The position numbers and the translations under genes are program-made. The notes beneath the pieces are model-generated. The model made no database searches, was not told the DNA's origin, and worked only from the letters and a program-made list of their open reading frames with translations. Below, one piece after another: positions 55,030 to 63,916 of a DNA stretch of 64,000 nucleotides. The DNA is from an uncultured Paracoccaceae bacterium. Its GTDB lineage: Bacteria > Pseudomonadota > Alphaproteobacteria > Rhodobacterales > Rhodobacteraceae. Numbering within the stretch: the first letter of the stretch is position 1; the number at the start of each line of letters is the position of its first letter. The stretch spans positions 434,001-498,000 of the forward strand of contig CANNFE010000002.1 of NCBI GenBank assembly GCA_947503775.1, in the 5' to 3' direction.

Positions 55030-56694
55030 ATGACCGAAACGATTACCCGCATAGACGAAGACGACCGGTTCACTTGGGACGAGATCACCTTCGTCTTCAG
55101 AGAAGATGGCCTCATTCAAAGCCGCGACATCCTTTTCGACGATGGAACGACACGCAGCGAACGCTACGAGAACGGCATTATCGCCGAAAGCTATGCCAAT
55201 GATCCCGGCGACGTCAGAAACTGGGCCGAAATCTGGTCCGTCTTCGATGACACCGGCGCCCTCGAACAGCGCCAGACACTCTTTGACGACGGCTCTTTCC
55301 GCTACGACATCTTTAATGATGGAACCCAGGCCCGCAGCTTTGTCGAGGATCGGCGCGACAGCAAGGACTGGCGCACTCAAGACACGCGCTACGATGAGGA
55401 CGGCGATGTTGAGAGCCGGATAACAGTCTATGACAACAGAACTGTTCTCGAGCAGCAATTCGACGATGGCATCCTGCGCTCCAGCTCCTTTTGGGACGAT
55501 TACGACCGCAAGCCATGGGAGTTCATAGACAGCGAATATGACCAGGCCGGAAAGCTCGCCTACCGCTTCACGCTCTATGACGATGGCCGCCAGATGGAGG
55601 CCTATTTCGATGCGGGTGTCATTCGCGAATCTCGGGCGATCAGCGGCGACAGCGACACGCCCTGGCGCGAGATCCAGACCCTCTATGATCAGGCAGGCCA
55701 GATCGAATACCGGTCCAAGGATTTCTTCGACGGGCGGCTTTTGGAAGAGTCTTTTGAAGCCGGTGTGATCCGCCAGTCGTTCCAGATCGATCTTGACGAT
55801 GTAAAAGCATGGGACACGATCGAAACGGCCCACGACCCCGCCGGACGTCTCGATTTGAAGCGCGTCACCTACGATGACGGCCGTCTCCTGCAAGAGGATT
55901 ATGATAGGGGCGTCCTGCGCGGCAGCCGTCTTGAGGATCTCGAGGATACACGGGCCTGGACCGCCATCGAAACCCGCTACGACGCAACCGGCCAGATCAC
56001 ATCCCGCTTCACTGTTTTTGACGATGGACGCGAGGTCGAACAGACGTTCGAGCCGGGGGGAAGCCTCGCCCGGGTCGATCTTGAGCGAGACCTGGACAAC
56101 ACCGAAACATGGCGCGTTATCGAAACGGAGTATAACGACGCCGGTCAGCTCGATGCCCGCTTCACCCTTTTCGACAACGGTATTGAACGGGAAGAAAATT
56201 TCGATGCGGGCATCCTCGAACGCGTTTTCGAAGTCGATGCCCGTAACCGCAAAGACTGGGAGCGGATCGAGACGATCTACAACGAAAGCGGTCGTCTCGA
56301 TTACCGCATCACCGAATACGATGACGGCCGTCTGTTCTTGCAGGACTACGACCAGGGCGTGCTGCGCGCCACCGAGCGTGTCGATCGCGGCGATACGCAA
56401 GTCTGGGACCGGATCGAAACCACCCACGATGAAGCTGGCCGCATCGCATCCCGCCTTACGGAATTTGACGACGGCCGCTTCCGCGAGGAGATCTTCGATT
56501 TCGGCACTCGCCGCCTGACAGTTGAGGAGGACCGCTCCGATGTCGAGGATTGGACCGAAATCCAAACCTTCTACGACGACCGAGGCGTCATCGATCTGCG
56601 GATCACGACCTACGATGACGGCAGCATCGAAGAGGAAACCTTCACCCCAGCCGAGCCCTTGGTCATGATCGACCAATTCGACTTCCTCGGGTGA
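55030..56694 (+). CDS. Acidic tandem-repeat protein, eleven 49-residue repeats
   Basis: The ATG at 55030 with AAGGGAAGGA upstream gives 554 residues, composed almost wholly of a 49-residue repeat. Each copy starts at a Trp (residues 16, 65, 114, 163, 212, 261, 310, 361, 410, 459, 508). Within a copy the pattern is WxxIET.YDxxG, then [IL]xxRxTxYDDGR, then E.xFDxGV[IL]R and an acidic linker. Ten copies are exactly 49 residues except copy 7 (51) and the last (47). The protein is rich in Asp/Glu and has no signal peptide, no membrane segment and no cysteine in the repeats. Similar YDDGR blocks occur, as I recall, inside very large type-I-secreted proteins of Rhodobacteraceae; here they form the whole protein. 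It may be exported by a type I system and bind Ca2+, or form a beta-rich surface filament; function is unknown. Confidence 0.85.
   Translation: MTETITRIDEDDRFTWDEITFVFREDGLIQSRDILFDDGTTRSERYENGIIAESYANDPGDVRNWAEIWSVFDDTGALEQRQTLFDDGSFRYDIFNDGTQARSFVEDRRDSKDWRTQDTRYDEDGDVESRITVYDNRTVLEQQFDDGILRSSSFWDDYDRKPWEFIDSEYDQAGKLAYRFTLYDDGRQMEAYFDAGVIRESRAISGDSDTPWREIQTLYDQAGQIEYRSKDFFDGRLLEESFEAGVIRQSFQIDLDDVKAWDTIETAHDPAGRLDLKRVTYDDGRLLQEDYDRGVLRGSRLEDLEDTRAWTAIETRYDATGQITSRFTVFDDGREVEQTFEPGGSLARVDLERDLDNTETWRVIETEYNDAGQLDARFTLFDNGIEREENFDAGILERVFEVDARNRKDWERIETIYNESGRLDYRITEYDDGRLFLQDYDQGVLRATERVDRGDTQVWDRIETTHDEAGRIASRLTEFDDGRFREEIFDFGTRRLTVEEDRSDVEDWTEIQTFYDDRGVIDLRITTYDDGSIEEETFTPAEPLVMIDQFDFLG
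55075..56691 (+). repeat. Eleven tandem 147-base repeats
   Basis: The repeat unit of the gene is 147 bases (49 codons), beginning at TGG 55075 and running to the last codon before the stop. Copies have diverged in DNA but keep reading frame and period. The long, near-perfect period without frameshift points to selection on the protein. Confidence 0.85.
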
Positions 56695-56725
56695 TAGCCT
56701 CCAAGATCTGATATCCAATGAAAAA

Positions 56726-56748
56726 GGGGCCGCCCTATCGGCGGCCCC
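56726..56748 (-). terminator. Rho-independent terminator shape, read on the minus strand
   Basis: GGGGCCGCC (56726-56734) pairs with GGCGGCCCC (56740-56748) over a 5-base loop. Five A on the plus strand just left of it become the U-run on the minus strand. It also lies 32 bases after the repeat-protein stop and may end that gene in the plus direction, though without a U-run there. Confidence 0.6.
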
Positions 56749-56867
56749 CCAGAATTTGCCTTTCAATCCCACCCGGCTAGCATCGCCGCATCGCGGTGCC
56801 CCTAGATTTGTAGACGCTTCGCCGCCTAACTGTGAGGCGATGAGGTCGAGATGGGACAAGCAATGAC

Positions 56868-56990
56868 AGCGAGAAGGTCAAGCGGGACGCGGTACATCAG
56901 ATCACGGTGCGCAGGTATCCTGTGCGGGAAGTTTCCCGGCGCTTGGGCGTGAGCACACATTCTCTACTAGTGGACGAAGCTTTTTGGTGA
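56868..56990 (+). pseudogene. IS3 orfA remnant
   Basis: The frame reading SEKVKRDAVHQIT, then YPVREVSRRLGVSTHSL, is the N-terminal HTH of an IS3 OrfA. The expected C-terminal part and leucine zipper are gone; the frame soon hits a stop at 56988-56990. No good start codon precedes it. Confidence 0.7.
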
Positions 56991-57103
56991 TCTTGCGCCG
57001 GCCAGGCTGGACCACGAAGCCGAGGACCGGTCGAACTGGCACGGGTTACCGAGAAGCGTGATATCTTAAAAAAAACAAAGGCGTACCTCGCGCGCGAGTC
57101 CCA

Positions 57104-57994
57104 ATGAAATACGCCTTCATCCGGGCGCATCGCGAGGAGTTCGGCGTCTGGGCCATATGCCGGATACTGCGGGTCCAATTTAGCGGGTTCTATCCATGGC
57201 TTAAGGAACCGTTAAGCCACCGCGCGCAGGAAGATGCGAACCAGACGGAACTGATCCGGCAGGCATGGACCGGCAGCGGCAAAGTCTACGGCTATCGCAA
57301 GCTCACTGACGATCCGGGTGAACGGGTTTGCCGAAAACCGGGTGGCACGACTGGCCTCACTGGCCGGGATCGCCGCGCAGTTTGGCGACAAGCGCCGTCC
57401 GGGCCGGTATGGTGGCAAGCCAGCCATCGTGGCCGAGAGCAGGCTGGAGCAACGGTTCGAGGCATCCGCCCCCGATCAGGCCCGGGTCACCGACATCACC
57501 TCCGTTAAGACCCATGAGGGCTGGTTGTATCTCTGCGTGATCATCGATCTGTTCTCGCATCGCATCGCATCGCATCGCATCGCGTGGCCGGCTGGTCCGC
57601 CCAATCCCGCATGACCACAGACCTTGCCTTGCAGGCTTTGGTGATGGTCGTCTGGCGGCAAAAGCCCGACAGCCGGGTCATGGTGCATTCCGATCAAGGG
57701 TCCCAGTTCACCAACCGCGAGTCGCAATCGTTCCTTCGCCAGCACAACCTTGAACCCAGCATGAGCAGGCGCTGGAACCGTCATAACAATGCCGTCGCCG
57801 AAAGCTTCTTCCAGCTCCTGAAACGGGAACGGATCAAGCGCCAGACATACCGGAACCGCGACAACGCCAGACAAGACGTGTTTGAATACATCGAACTGTT
57901 CGACAATCCAAAACGCAAGCACACGAACAACGGCATGCTTTCGCCCGTCGACTTCGAAATCAGGCAGCAGAAACTGAACCAAGTGGGTATCTGA
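57104..57994 (+). pseudogene. IS3 orfB transposase, two frameshifts
   Basis: Three fragments together rebuild an IS3 integrase: 57104-about 57320 (KYAFIRAHREEFGVW...YGYRKLTDD), about 57320-57555 (ENRVARLASLAGIA...VTDIT...DLFS) and about 57584-57994 (GWSAQSRMTTDLAL...HSDQGSQFT...NAVAESFFQ). The DDE residues fall in VTDIT, HSDQGSQFT and AVAES. The first break is an extra base near 57332 (plus loss of a few codons); the second is a 5-base repeat expansion at 57556-57580. The usual GNCHDNAVAE block has become WNRHNNAVAE. The element cannot move by itself. Confidence 0.85.
57556..57580. repeat. (CGCAT)5 simple repeat inside the transposase
   Basis: Five tandem copies of CGCAT, then CGC. With one copy the reading frame would read S-H-R-V-A-G-W-S and match the family; the extra 20 bases shift the frame. 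A change of one unit (to four) would also restore it. Confidence 0.85.
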
Positions 57995-58217
57995 GAAACT
58001 AGGGGCACCTCACATCGCCGCACCATCGACGATCAGATCCTCAGATCCATCACTGATAGGCATACTCTCGGATTGCGAAACTCGGGGTTCGGCCTAAGCG
58101 GCGCTTAACGCATCCCGCGATCCCGGAAAGCAAACCTCCAAACTCAACCAGCTGGCCAAAAGCCCGGCATCAACACACGATTGCTCACCCAATTTGCCAT
58201 CCTTTCGGGCACGCATA

Positions 58218-59054
58218 TCAACCAGTTTCGGATTGCTTTCGAAGATCGTCAAAGGCCCGCAACTCTCCGATCAGTGCCTCCATCCTTTCGATCGGGATCA
58301 TGTTCGGACCATCGGACGGAGCGTTGTCCGGATCCTCATGCGTTTCGATAAAAAGGCCCGACACCCCCACAGCAACCGCCGCGCGCGCCAGAACCGGAGC
58401 GAATTCCCGCTGCCCGCCGCTCGAAAGGCCCTGTCCGCCGGGCTGCTGAACCGAATGGGTTGCATCGAAGACGACCGGCCAGCCGGTCTGCGCCATCACC
58501 GGCAGACCCCGGAAATCACTGACCTGCGCGTTGTATCCAAACGAGGTCCCACGCTCGCAAAGTAGGATCGTCCGGTTCCCGGTACTTGCGACCTTGGCCG
58601 CCACATTTTCCATATCCCAAGGCGCCAGAAACTGCCCCTTCTTGACGTTGATGGCCCGGCCCGTTTCTCCGGCAGCCACCAGCAGATCCGTCTGGCGGCT
58701 CAGGAAGGCGGGGATCTGCAGCACATCGACTGCCTCTGCCGCAATGGCGCAGTGATCGGGCAGATGCACATCGGTCAGAACCGGGCACCCGAATTCGGAC
58801 CGGATCTTCGACAGGATCGCCAGCCCCTCATCGATGCCAAGGCCCCGCTCTGTCTTGATCGAGGAGCGGTTCGCCTTGTCATAGCTTGCCTTGAACACAA
58901 AACGCGTCCCGGTCGGCGCGCAAGCCTCGGCGATCCGGCCCGCCATCATGCGTGCATGATCGAGGCTTTCCAGCTGGCAGGGTCCCGAGATCAGGAAGAC
59001 GGGTTCCGTCCCGCCCACGGGGATCCCCGCGACATCGATCACCTTGCCGAACAT
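58218..59054 (-). CDS. kdsA: 3-deoxy-D-manno-octulosonate 8-phosphate synthase
   Basis: KdsA condenses phosphoenolpyruvate with arabinose-5-phosphate to Kdo-8-phosphate. The start at 59054 ([10 protein letters not shown]) gives 278 residues. The family blocks are [14 protein letters not shown] (about 21-34), [12 protein letters not shown] (about 55-66), TDVHLPDHC (about 94-102), and [12 protein letters not shown] near 198-209. The Cys in GPCQLES suggests the metal-dependent or intermediate class. It overlaps kdsD by one base. A pair with kdsD in a polysaccharide block suggests extra Kdo supply for capsule as well as lipid A core. Confidence 0.95.
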   Translation of the reverse strand: MFGKVIDVAGIPVGGTEPVFLISGPCQLESLDHARMMAGRIAEACAPTGTRFVFKASYDKANRSSIKTERGLGIDEGLAILSKIRSEFGCPVLTDVHLPDHCAIAAEAVDVLQIPAFLSRQTDLLVAAGETGRAINVKKGQFLAPWDMENVAAKVASTGNRTILLCERGTSFGYNAQVSDFRGLPVMAQTGWPVVFDATHSVQQPGGQGLSSGGQREFAPVLARAAVAVGVSGLFIETHEDPDNAPSDGPNMIPIERMEALIGELRAFDDLRKQSETG

Positions 59055-60001
59055 CAGACCACCCCCGCCTTGAGAAGATCGTGCATGTGAAGCACGCCCA
59101 TGACGGTTCCATCCTCGACAACCATGACCACACTGATTGGGCGGTCGCGACTGTTCATCAGACCCAGCGCTTCGGCCGCCAGCATGTCCGGCCCCACAAC
59201 CGCCGGATCGCGCGTGGCCACATCCCCCGCGCGCCGATCCATCAAGCCGGACATGTTGCGGCGCAGATCCCCATCGGTAATCACACCGACCAGCCGCCCC
59301 TTGTCCAGCACACCCGTGATGCCAAAGCCCTTCGACGTCATCTCCAAGACCGCCTCTTCCATCGAGGCGCCTGCATCCACGACCGGGATATCGCCATGCA
59401 TCAGCTGGCCCACCTTCGCCAGCCGCGCGCCCAGCTTCCCCCCAGGATGGAGCGTGCGGAACTGATCGGCGGCAAACCCTTTCTGCTCCATCAGCGCCAC
59501 CGCCAGCGCGTCGCCAAGCGCCATCGTCATCGTCGTCGACGTGGTCGGCGCCATCCCGATCGCGCAGGCCTCCTGCGCGTCCGGCAGCAGCAGGCGATAG
59601 TCCGCCGCCGTCATCACCGTACTGCCCGCTTTGGACGAGATCGCGATCATCGGGATCGAAAACCGCGCCGAATGGGCGACGATATCCCCAAGTTCGGGCG
59701 TCTCCCCGCTGTTCGAAATCAGCAGGCAGATATCCCCACCCGAGATCATGCCAAGATCGCCATGGCTCGCCTCGGCGGCATGCACGAATACCGCGGGCGT
59801 ACCGGTCGAGGCCAATGTCGCCGCGATCTTGCGCCCCACATGGCCGGATTTCCCGATCCCCGAGACGATGACCCGTCCGGGTGCGTTCAAAATCGCCTGC
59901 ACCGCCGCGCCAAAATCGGCTGGCAATTGATCGGCCAGAACCGAAAGGGCCGCCGCTTCGGTTCTCAGAACCCGCGTCGCGCTGTCGTTTGGATCGCTCA
60001 T
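59054..60001 (-). CDS. kdsD: Arabinose-5-phosphate isomerase
   Basis: KdsD/KpsF interconverts ribulose-5-phosphate and arabinose-5-phosphate, the substrate of KdsA. The 315-residue protein from 60001 has an SIS domain (about 30-180: [15 protein letters not shown], then [10 protein letters not shown]) with the [10 protein letters not shown] active-site block, and two CBS domains (about 200-315). The alternative ATG at 60010 adds three residues. It is divergent from ugd, 100 bases away. Confidence 0.92.
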   Translation of the reverse strand: MSDPNDSATRVLRTEAAALSVLADQLPADFGAAVQAILNAPGRVIVSGIGKSGHVGRKIAATLASTGTPAVFVHAAEASHGDLGMISGGDICLLISNSGETPELGDIVAHSARFSIPMIAISSKAGSTVMTAADYRLLLPDAQEACAIGMAPTTSTTMTMALGDALAVALMEQKGFAADQFRTLHPGGKLGARLAKVGQLMHGDIPVVDAGASMEEAVLEMTSKGFGITGVLDKGRLVGVITDGDLRRNMSGLMDRRAGDVATRDPAVVGPDMLAAEALGLMNSRDRPISVVMVVEDGTVMGVLHMHDLLKAGVV

Positions 60002-60101
60002 GCCCTCCATCTGCGCCGACCCGCCCGCCGGTGCAAGAGGGGTTGAACCGGCCCCGCCATTCATCCGATACCCGACGGGCAACAGAAAAGTGAGAAACGG
60101 T

Positions 60102-61430
60102 ATGCGGATCGCGATGATCGGAACGGGGTATGTGGGGCTTGTCTCGGGCGTCTGTCTGGCCGATTTCGGGCACGAGGTCGTCTGCGTCGACAAGAATGCC
60201 GACAAGGTCGCGCGGCTCAAGAAAGGCGAGGTGCCCATCTTCGAACCCGGGCTTGACCGTCTGATGGCCCAGAATACCGAAGCGGGCCGCCTGTCCTTCA
60301 CCGAAAGCCTGACCGAGGCGATGGACGGCGCGCAGGCGATCTTTATCGCGGTCGGCACCCCGTCGCGGCGCGGGGACGGTCACGCGGACCTCTCTTACGT
60401 CTATGCCGCCGCCAAGGAAATCGCCCAGAATGCCAGCGACTACGTTGTCATCGTCACCAAATCCACCGTTCCGATCGGCACCAATCGCGAGGTCAAGCGG
60501 GTCGTTGCCGAGGCCAATCCCTCCCTTGATTTCGATGTCGCCTCGAACCCTGAATTCCTGCGCGAAGGCGCGGCGATCGACGATTTCATGCGGCCCGACC
60601 GCGTTGTGGTCGGCGTCGAAAGCGACCGCGCCGCCGATATCATGTCCGAGATCTATCGCCCGCTTTACCTGCGCGACTTTCCGATCGTCACCACCGATCT
60701 GGAAAGCGCCGAGATGATCAAATATGCGGCCAATGCCTTTCTTGCGACCAAGATCACCTTCATCAACGAGGTCGCTGCCCTGTGCGAGCGCACGGGCGCC
60801 AATGTCAAGGAGGTCGCGCGCGGTATCGGGCTCGACAATCGGATCGGTAATAAGTTCCTCCATGCCGGTCCCGGCTACGGAGGCTCTTGCTTTCCCAAGG
60901 ATACCAACGCTTTGGCGCGGATCGGGCAGGACCATTCCATGCCCATGCGCATCGTCGAGACGGTCATCGACCTTAACGAGCGCATCAAGACCCGCATGAT
61001 CGACAAGATCATCGATCTGGCCGGTGGCTCCGTCTCGGGCAAGACCATCGCCATTCTCGGCGTGACCTTCAAACCCAATACCGACGACATGCGCGACGCG
61101 CCGTCGCTCACCATCGTCCCGGCGCTGGTCGGGCGCGGCGCTAAGGTCCGCGTCGTCGATCCGCAGGGCCGCCATGAAGGCGAGGCGCTCCTGCCCGCCG
61201 TCGAGTGGCACGAGGATGCCTATTCCGCCGCCGATGGCGCAGAGATGCTCGTCATGCTGACGGAGTGGAATGAGTTCCGCGCGCTTGATCTGCCCCGCAT
61301 CGCAGGTTCCATGACCAATCCGCGCATGGCCGATCTGCGCAACGTCTACCCGGCCGCCGACGTGCTGGGCGCGGGGTTCGAGGCCTATATCGGCGTCGGC
61401 ACCAAAGACCATCTGCCCGAAGAGGCATGA
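60102..61430 (+). CDS. ugd: UDP-glucose 6-dehydrogenase
   Basis: Ugd oxidises UDP-glucose to UDP-glucuronate with two NAD, supplying acidic sugars for exopolysaccharide or capsule. The 442-residue protein has the Rossmann motif GTGYVG at residues 7-12, the essential Lys207 in [12 protein letters not shown], and the catalytic Cys263 in [11 protein letters not shown]. The start at 60102 is chosen over the longer frame. It overlaps gpsA by 4 bases. Confidence 0.95.
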   Translation: MRIAMIGTGYVGLVSGVCLADFGHEVVCVDKNADKVARLKKGEVPIFEPGLDRLMAQNTEAGRLSFTESLTEAMDGAQAIFIAVGTPSRRGDGHADLSYVYAAAKEIAQNASDYVVIVTKSTVPIGTNREVKRVVAEANPSLDFDVASNPEFLREGAAIDDFMRPDRVVVGVESDRAADIMSEIYRPLYLRDFPIVTTDLESAEMIKYAANAFLATKITFINEVAALCERTGANVKEVARGIGLDNRIGNKFLHAGPGYGGSCFPKDTNALARIGQDHSMPMRIVETVIDLNERIKTRMIDKIIDLAGGSVSGKTIAILGVTFKPNTDDMRDAPSLTIVPALVGRGAKVRVVDPQGRHEGEALLPAVEWHEDAYSAADGAEMLVMLTEWNEFRALDLPRIAGSMTNPRMADLRNVYPAADVLGAGFEAYIGVGTKDHLPEEA

Positions 61431-62395
61431 CAGCAGAACCGCCATCCATCGCCATCCTGGGCGCGGGCGCCTTCGGCACCGCGCTCGCGCTGGCCTACGA
61501 CCGGGCCGGTCATGTGACGACACTCTGGTCATATCGCGCCGATCACGCCGAGACCCTGCACGAGACCAGGGCGAATCCACGCCTGCCGGGCATCGATCTG
61601 CCGGCATCGCTTCAGGTCGCCTCCACGCTCCCGTCCCATGCCGATCTGATCCTCCTCGCCTGTCCGACTCAATCCCTCTCGACGCTACTCTCGGCGCATG
61701 AACAAACCCTGAACGGCACCCCCCTGATCGCCTGTTGCAAGGGCATCGACCTGACCACAGGCGACGGCCCCACCACCCTCATCGCCCGCCATTGCCCTGC
61801 CTCGACCGCCGCCATCCTCACCGGCCCCAGCTTCGCCGCCGAGGTCGCGCGCGGCCTGCCCACCGGTCTCACCCTTGCCTGCGCCGCCGCCTCCGCGCCC
61901 CAGCTCCAGACCGATCTGTCCACCCCGACCATGCGCCTCTACCGCACGGCCGACACGACCGGAGCCGAACTGGGCGGCGCGCTCAAGAACGTCATCGCCA
62001 TCGCCTGCGGGGCCGCCATCGGCGCCGGCTACGGCGAAAGCGCCCGCGCCTCGATCCTCACCCGCGGCTTTGCCGAGATGACGCGCCTCGCCACGACCCT
62101 CGGCGCCGATCCCGCCACGCTCACGGGGCTGTCCGGGCTCGGAGACCTCACCCTCACCGCCATGTCGGAGCAGTCCCGCAACACCCGCTTCGGCCTTGCC
62201 CTCGGCCGTGGAGAGCCCTTCCCCCCAAACGTCACCGTCGAAGGCAAGTCCACCGCCATCGCCGCCCGGGCCCTCGCCGAACAGCACAACCTCGACCTTC
62301 CGGTCCTCGCAGCCACCGCCGCCCTTGCCACGGGCCAGCTTACGCCCGCACAAATGGCCGACCAGCTTCTCGCCCGCCCGCTCAAGGAGGAATGA
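61427..62395 (+). CDS. gpsA: NAD(P)-dependent glycerol-3-phosphate dehydrogenase
   Basis: GpsA makes sn-glycerol-3-phosphate for phospholipid synthesis. The 322-residue protein has the dinucleotide motif [11 protein letters not shown] at about residues 10-20, [15 protein letters not shown] at about 132-146, and the catalytic Lys in [13 protein letters not shown] (about 185-197). It overlaps ugd upstream and the EVE gene downstream. In related genomes gpsA commonly follows tsaD; here the 11-kb polysaccharide block separates them. Confidence 0.95.
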   Translation: MTAEPPSIAILGAGAFGTALALAYDRAGHVTTLWSYRADHAETLHETRANPRLPGIDLPASLQVASTLPSHADLILLACPTQSLSTLLSAHEQTLNGTPLIACCKGIDLTTGDGPTTLIARHCPASTAAILTGPSFAAEVARGLPTGLTLACAAASAPQLQTDLSTPTMRLYRTADTTGAELGGALKNVIAIACGAAIGAGYGESARASILTRGFAEMTRLATTLGADPATLTGLSGLGDLTLTAMSEQSRNTRFGLALGRGEPFPPNVTVEGKSTAIAARALAEQHNLDLPVLAATAALATGQLTPAQMADQLLARPLKEE

Positions 62396-62823
62396 TGCAC
62401 TACTGGCTCTTCAAATCCGAACCCTCCACCTGGTCCTGGGACGACCAGACCGCCAAAGGCGACGCCGGAGAGGAATGGGACGGCGTGCGCAACTACCAGG
62501 CCCGCAACGTCATGCGCGAGATGAAAAAAGGAGACCTCGGCTTCTTCTACCACTCCCAGAAGGACCGCGAGATCGTCGGCATCGTCGAGGTCATCGCCGA
62601 AGCTCATCCCGACAGCACCACCGACGACGACCGCTGGGAATGCGTGGACATCAAGGCGGTCAAACCCCTCGAGACCCCCGTCACCCTGGGCGCCATCAAG
62701 GCCCGCGAAGACCTCTCAGAGATGCCCCTCCTCACCCAATCCCGCCTCTCGGTCCAACCGGTGCTGCGTGAATACTGGGACAAGATCTGCCGCATGGGCG
62801 GTATCGATCCGGAGGAGCTTTAG
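62395..62823 (+). CDS. EVE-domain protein
   Basis: This 142-residue protein begins HYWLFKSEPSTWSWDDQ, the EVE (PUA-like) signature, with GVRNYQARNVMREMKKGD, FFYHSQ and the C-terminal block LREYWDKI. EVE proteins bind modified bases in DNA or RNA and are found in both housekeeping and defence settings. The ATG at 62395 sits after AAGGAGG and overlaps the gpsA stop; the ATG at 62392 is an equal option. It is the usual downstream neighbour of gpsA. Confidence 0.93.
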   Translation: MHYWLFKSEPSTWSWDDQTAKGDAGEEWDGVRNYQARNVMREMKKGDLGFFYHSQKDREIVGIVEVIAEAHPDSTTDDDRWECVDIKAVKPLETPVTLGAIKAREDLSEMPLLTQSRLSVQPVLREYWDKICRMGGIDPEEL

Positions 62824-63080
62824 GCCGGGTTATTTCGGGTGAAGATGCAGAAACGGATGTCTGCTTAGAGCCCAATATTGACCGATGCTGCGTGGAGCAC
62901 GAATCGCGGCTTCTGCGGCACGTGCTGCGATCGCAGCATGGTGTTTCGTAAGGCGCTGGACCTACCCCTGGATGTATTCTAAAAAGGCGCAAAGGACGCT
63001 ATTGCAACGGCTGGTCAGTTCCATTCGCACGTTCCGAATGGCTGCACCCTTCTGCTACCAACTGTGCTCATCTTAACCCT

Positions 63081-63539
63081 CTACGCGACGTCGAAGCGCT
63101 TGCACACGAGGCCTTCGGGGGCTCGGTAGGTCACGAAGCCCATGGCCTCATAATAGGCCAGCGCCGCGTCGTTGTCGGCCGCGATCGACGCATCGAGATG
63201 CATCAAGCCCGCAGTTCGGGCCGCCTGCCGCGTGATCGCGAAGAGCGTACGCCCCACACCCTGGCGCGCGGCGGAAGGGCGGATATGTGTACCCACTATC
63301 CCCCAGCCAGGCACCACGCCATAGGGGTTGCCAGACCACGCTCGCTTGAGCGACTGGAAACCCAGCACTGCGCCTTCAGTCTCGTAGACCGTGCAGCGGA
63401 CCTTGTAGGAACTCTCAATGTAGTTGGTCCGCACGAACGCCTCGTCATCCGGGCTCTTGCGCTTGCCCCGTGCGGTCAACTCGCGAAGGAACGCGCTCAT
63501 CTGAGGAACGTCCGACAGACGTGCATTCCTGGTCTTCAC
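63081..63539 (-). CDS. GNAT-family N-acetyltransferase
   Basis: The GTG at 63539 (GGAGATGTC upstream) gives 152 residues with the acetyl-CoA loop RQGVGRTLF at about residues 92-100 and the typical final motif NDAALAYYEAMGFVTYR. The substrate is unknown. It overlaps the end of a truncated permease gene by 4 bases, so it may be read from that gene's promoter. Confidence 0.8.
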   Translation of the reverse strand: MKTRNARLSDVPQMSAFLRELTARGKRKSPDDEAFVRTNYIESSYKVRCTVYETEGAVLGFQSLKRAWSGNPYGVVPGWGIVGTHIRPSAARQGVGRTLFAITRQAARTAGLMHLDASIAADNDAALAYYEAMGFVTYRAPEGLVCKRFDVA

Positions 63540-63916
63540 GACATCTCCGTCTCCGCTTCCATCGTCATGCCGCCGCTCGGCGCATCGGTCCCCATACTGT
63601 CGGCCCATCCGTCCCGCGGCAATCCAAAACCGTCGCCGACACGCTCATGGCGGCGGAGCGAAGCCATGGGCGTCGACGTGCGTGGTCTCAGCCAGAAGGG
63701 CGCGAGCAGCACGCAAGGCAGACCGAAGCGCCGGACGAGCGACCTAACAGGATCGAGCCCATTCGCGAAGGCCAGCTTGGCGAAGACAGGGTTCAGTATG
63801 AACAGACAGGCCGCGGCGGCTACCATGCCGACCGCCGAAAGTCGGCGCAGATCTTCGGTTTTGCAGGTTCGAACATCATCTCGAGGCATCACGCCCTCGT
63901 AGCAGTTCGGTGGCAT
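63536..63916 (-). pseudogene. Truncated DMT/EamA permease fragment
   Basis: The 126-codon frame holds one EamA-like start (LSAVGMVAAAACLFILNPVFAKLAF, in pieces, then GLDPVRSLVRRFG and LLAPFWLRPR) followed by about 40 residues with no resemblance to a transporter. A whole EamA protein would have ten helices, so this is a remnant, probably after deletion. The last codons (TEMS) overlap the acetyltransferase start. A short functional membrane peptide is less likely. Confidence 0.5.

Larger units (their letters stand above)
56795..58009 (+). mobile_element. Degenerate IS3-family insertion sequence
   Basis: Terminal inverted repeats GGTGCCCCTAG (56795-56805) and CTAGGGGCACC (57999-58009) bound 1215 bases, the usual IS3 size. 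Inside are an orfA remnant in frame 0 and orfB in the -1 frame, as expected for programmed frameshifting, but orfB is broken twice. No exact target duplication touches the ends. Instead CATCGCCGCA occurs on both sides at 56781-56790 and 58013-58022, 4 and 3 bases from the ends. Confidence 0.85.

Noticed and set aside
55075-56691. Assembly artefact of a short repeat
   Set aside because: Copies differ clearly in DNA and protein sequence while keeping frame and period, unlike a misassembled or duplicated read.
55012-56859. 615-codon minus-strand frame antisense to the repeat protein
   Set aside because: It mirrors the 147-base period and the codon bias of the plus strand; no ribosome binding site or known domain, while the plus frame shows a conserved protein repeat.
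58218-61607. 1129-codon minus-strand frame as a giant fusion protein
   Set aside because: Only its last 278 residues (kdsA) are meaningful; the rest is antisense to ugd and out of frame with kdsD, both of which are certain genes.
62824-63080. Small gene between the EVE and acetyltransferase genes
   Set aside because: Open frames there are short, lack ribosome binding sites and carry no recognisable motif; it looks like decayed intergenic sequence.
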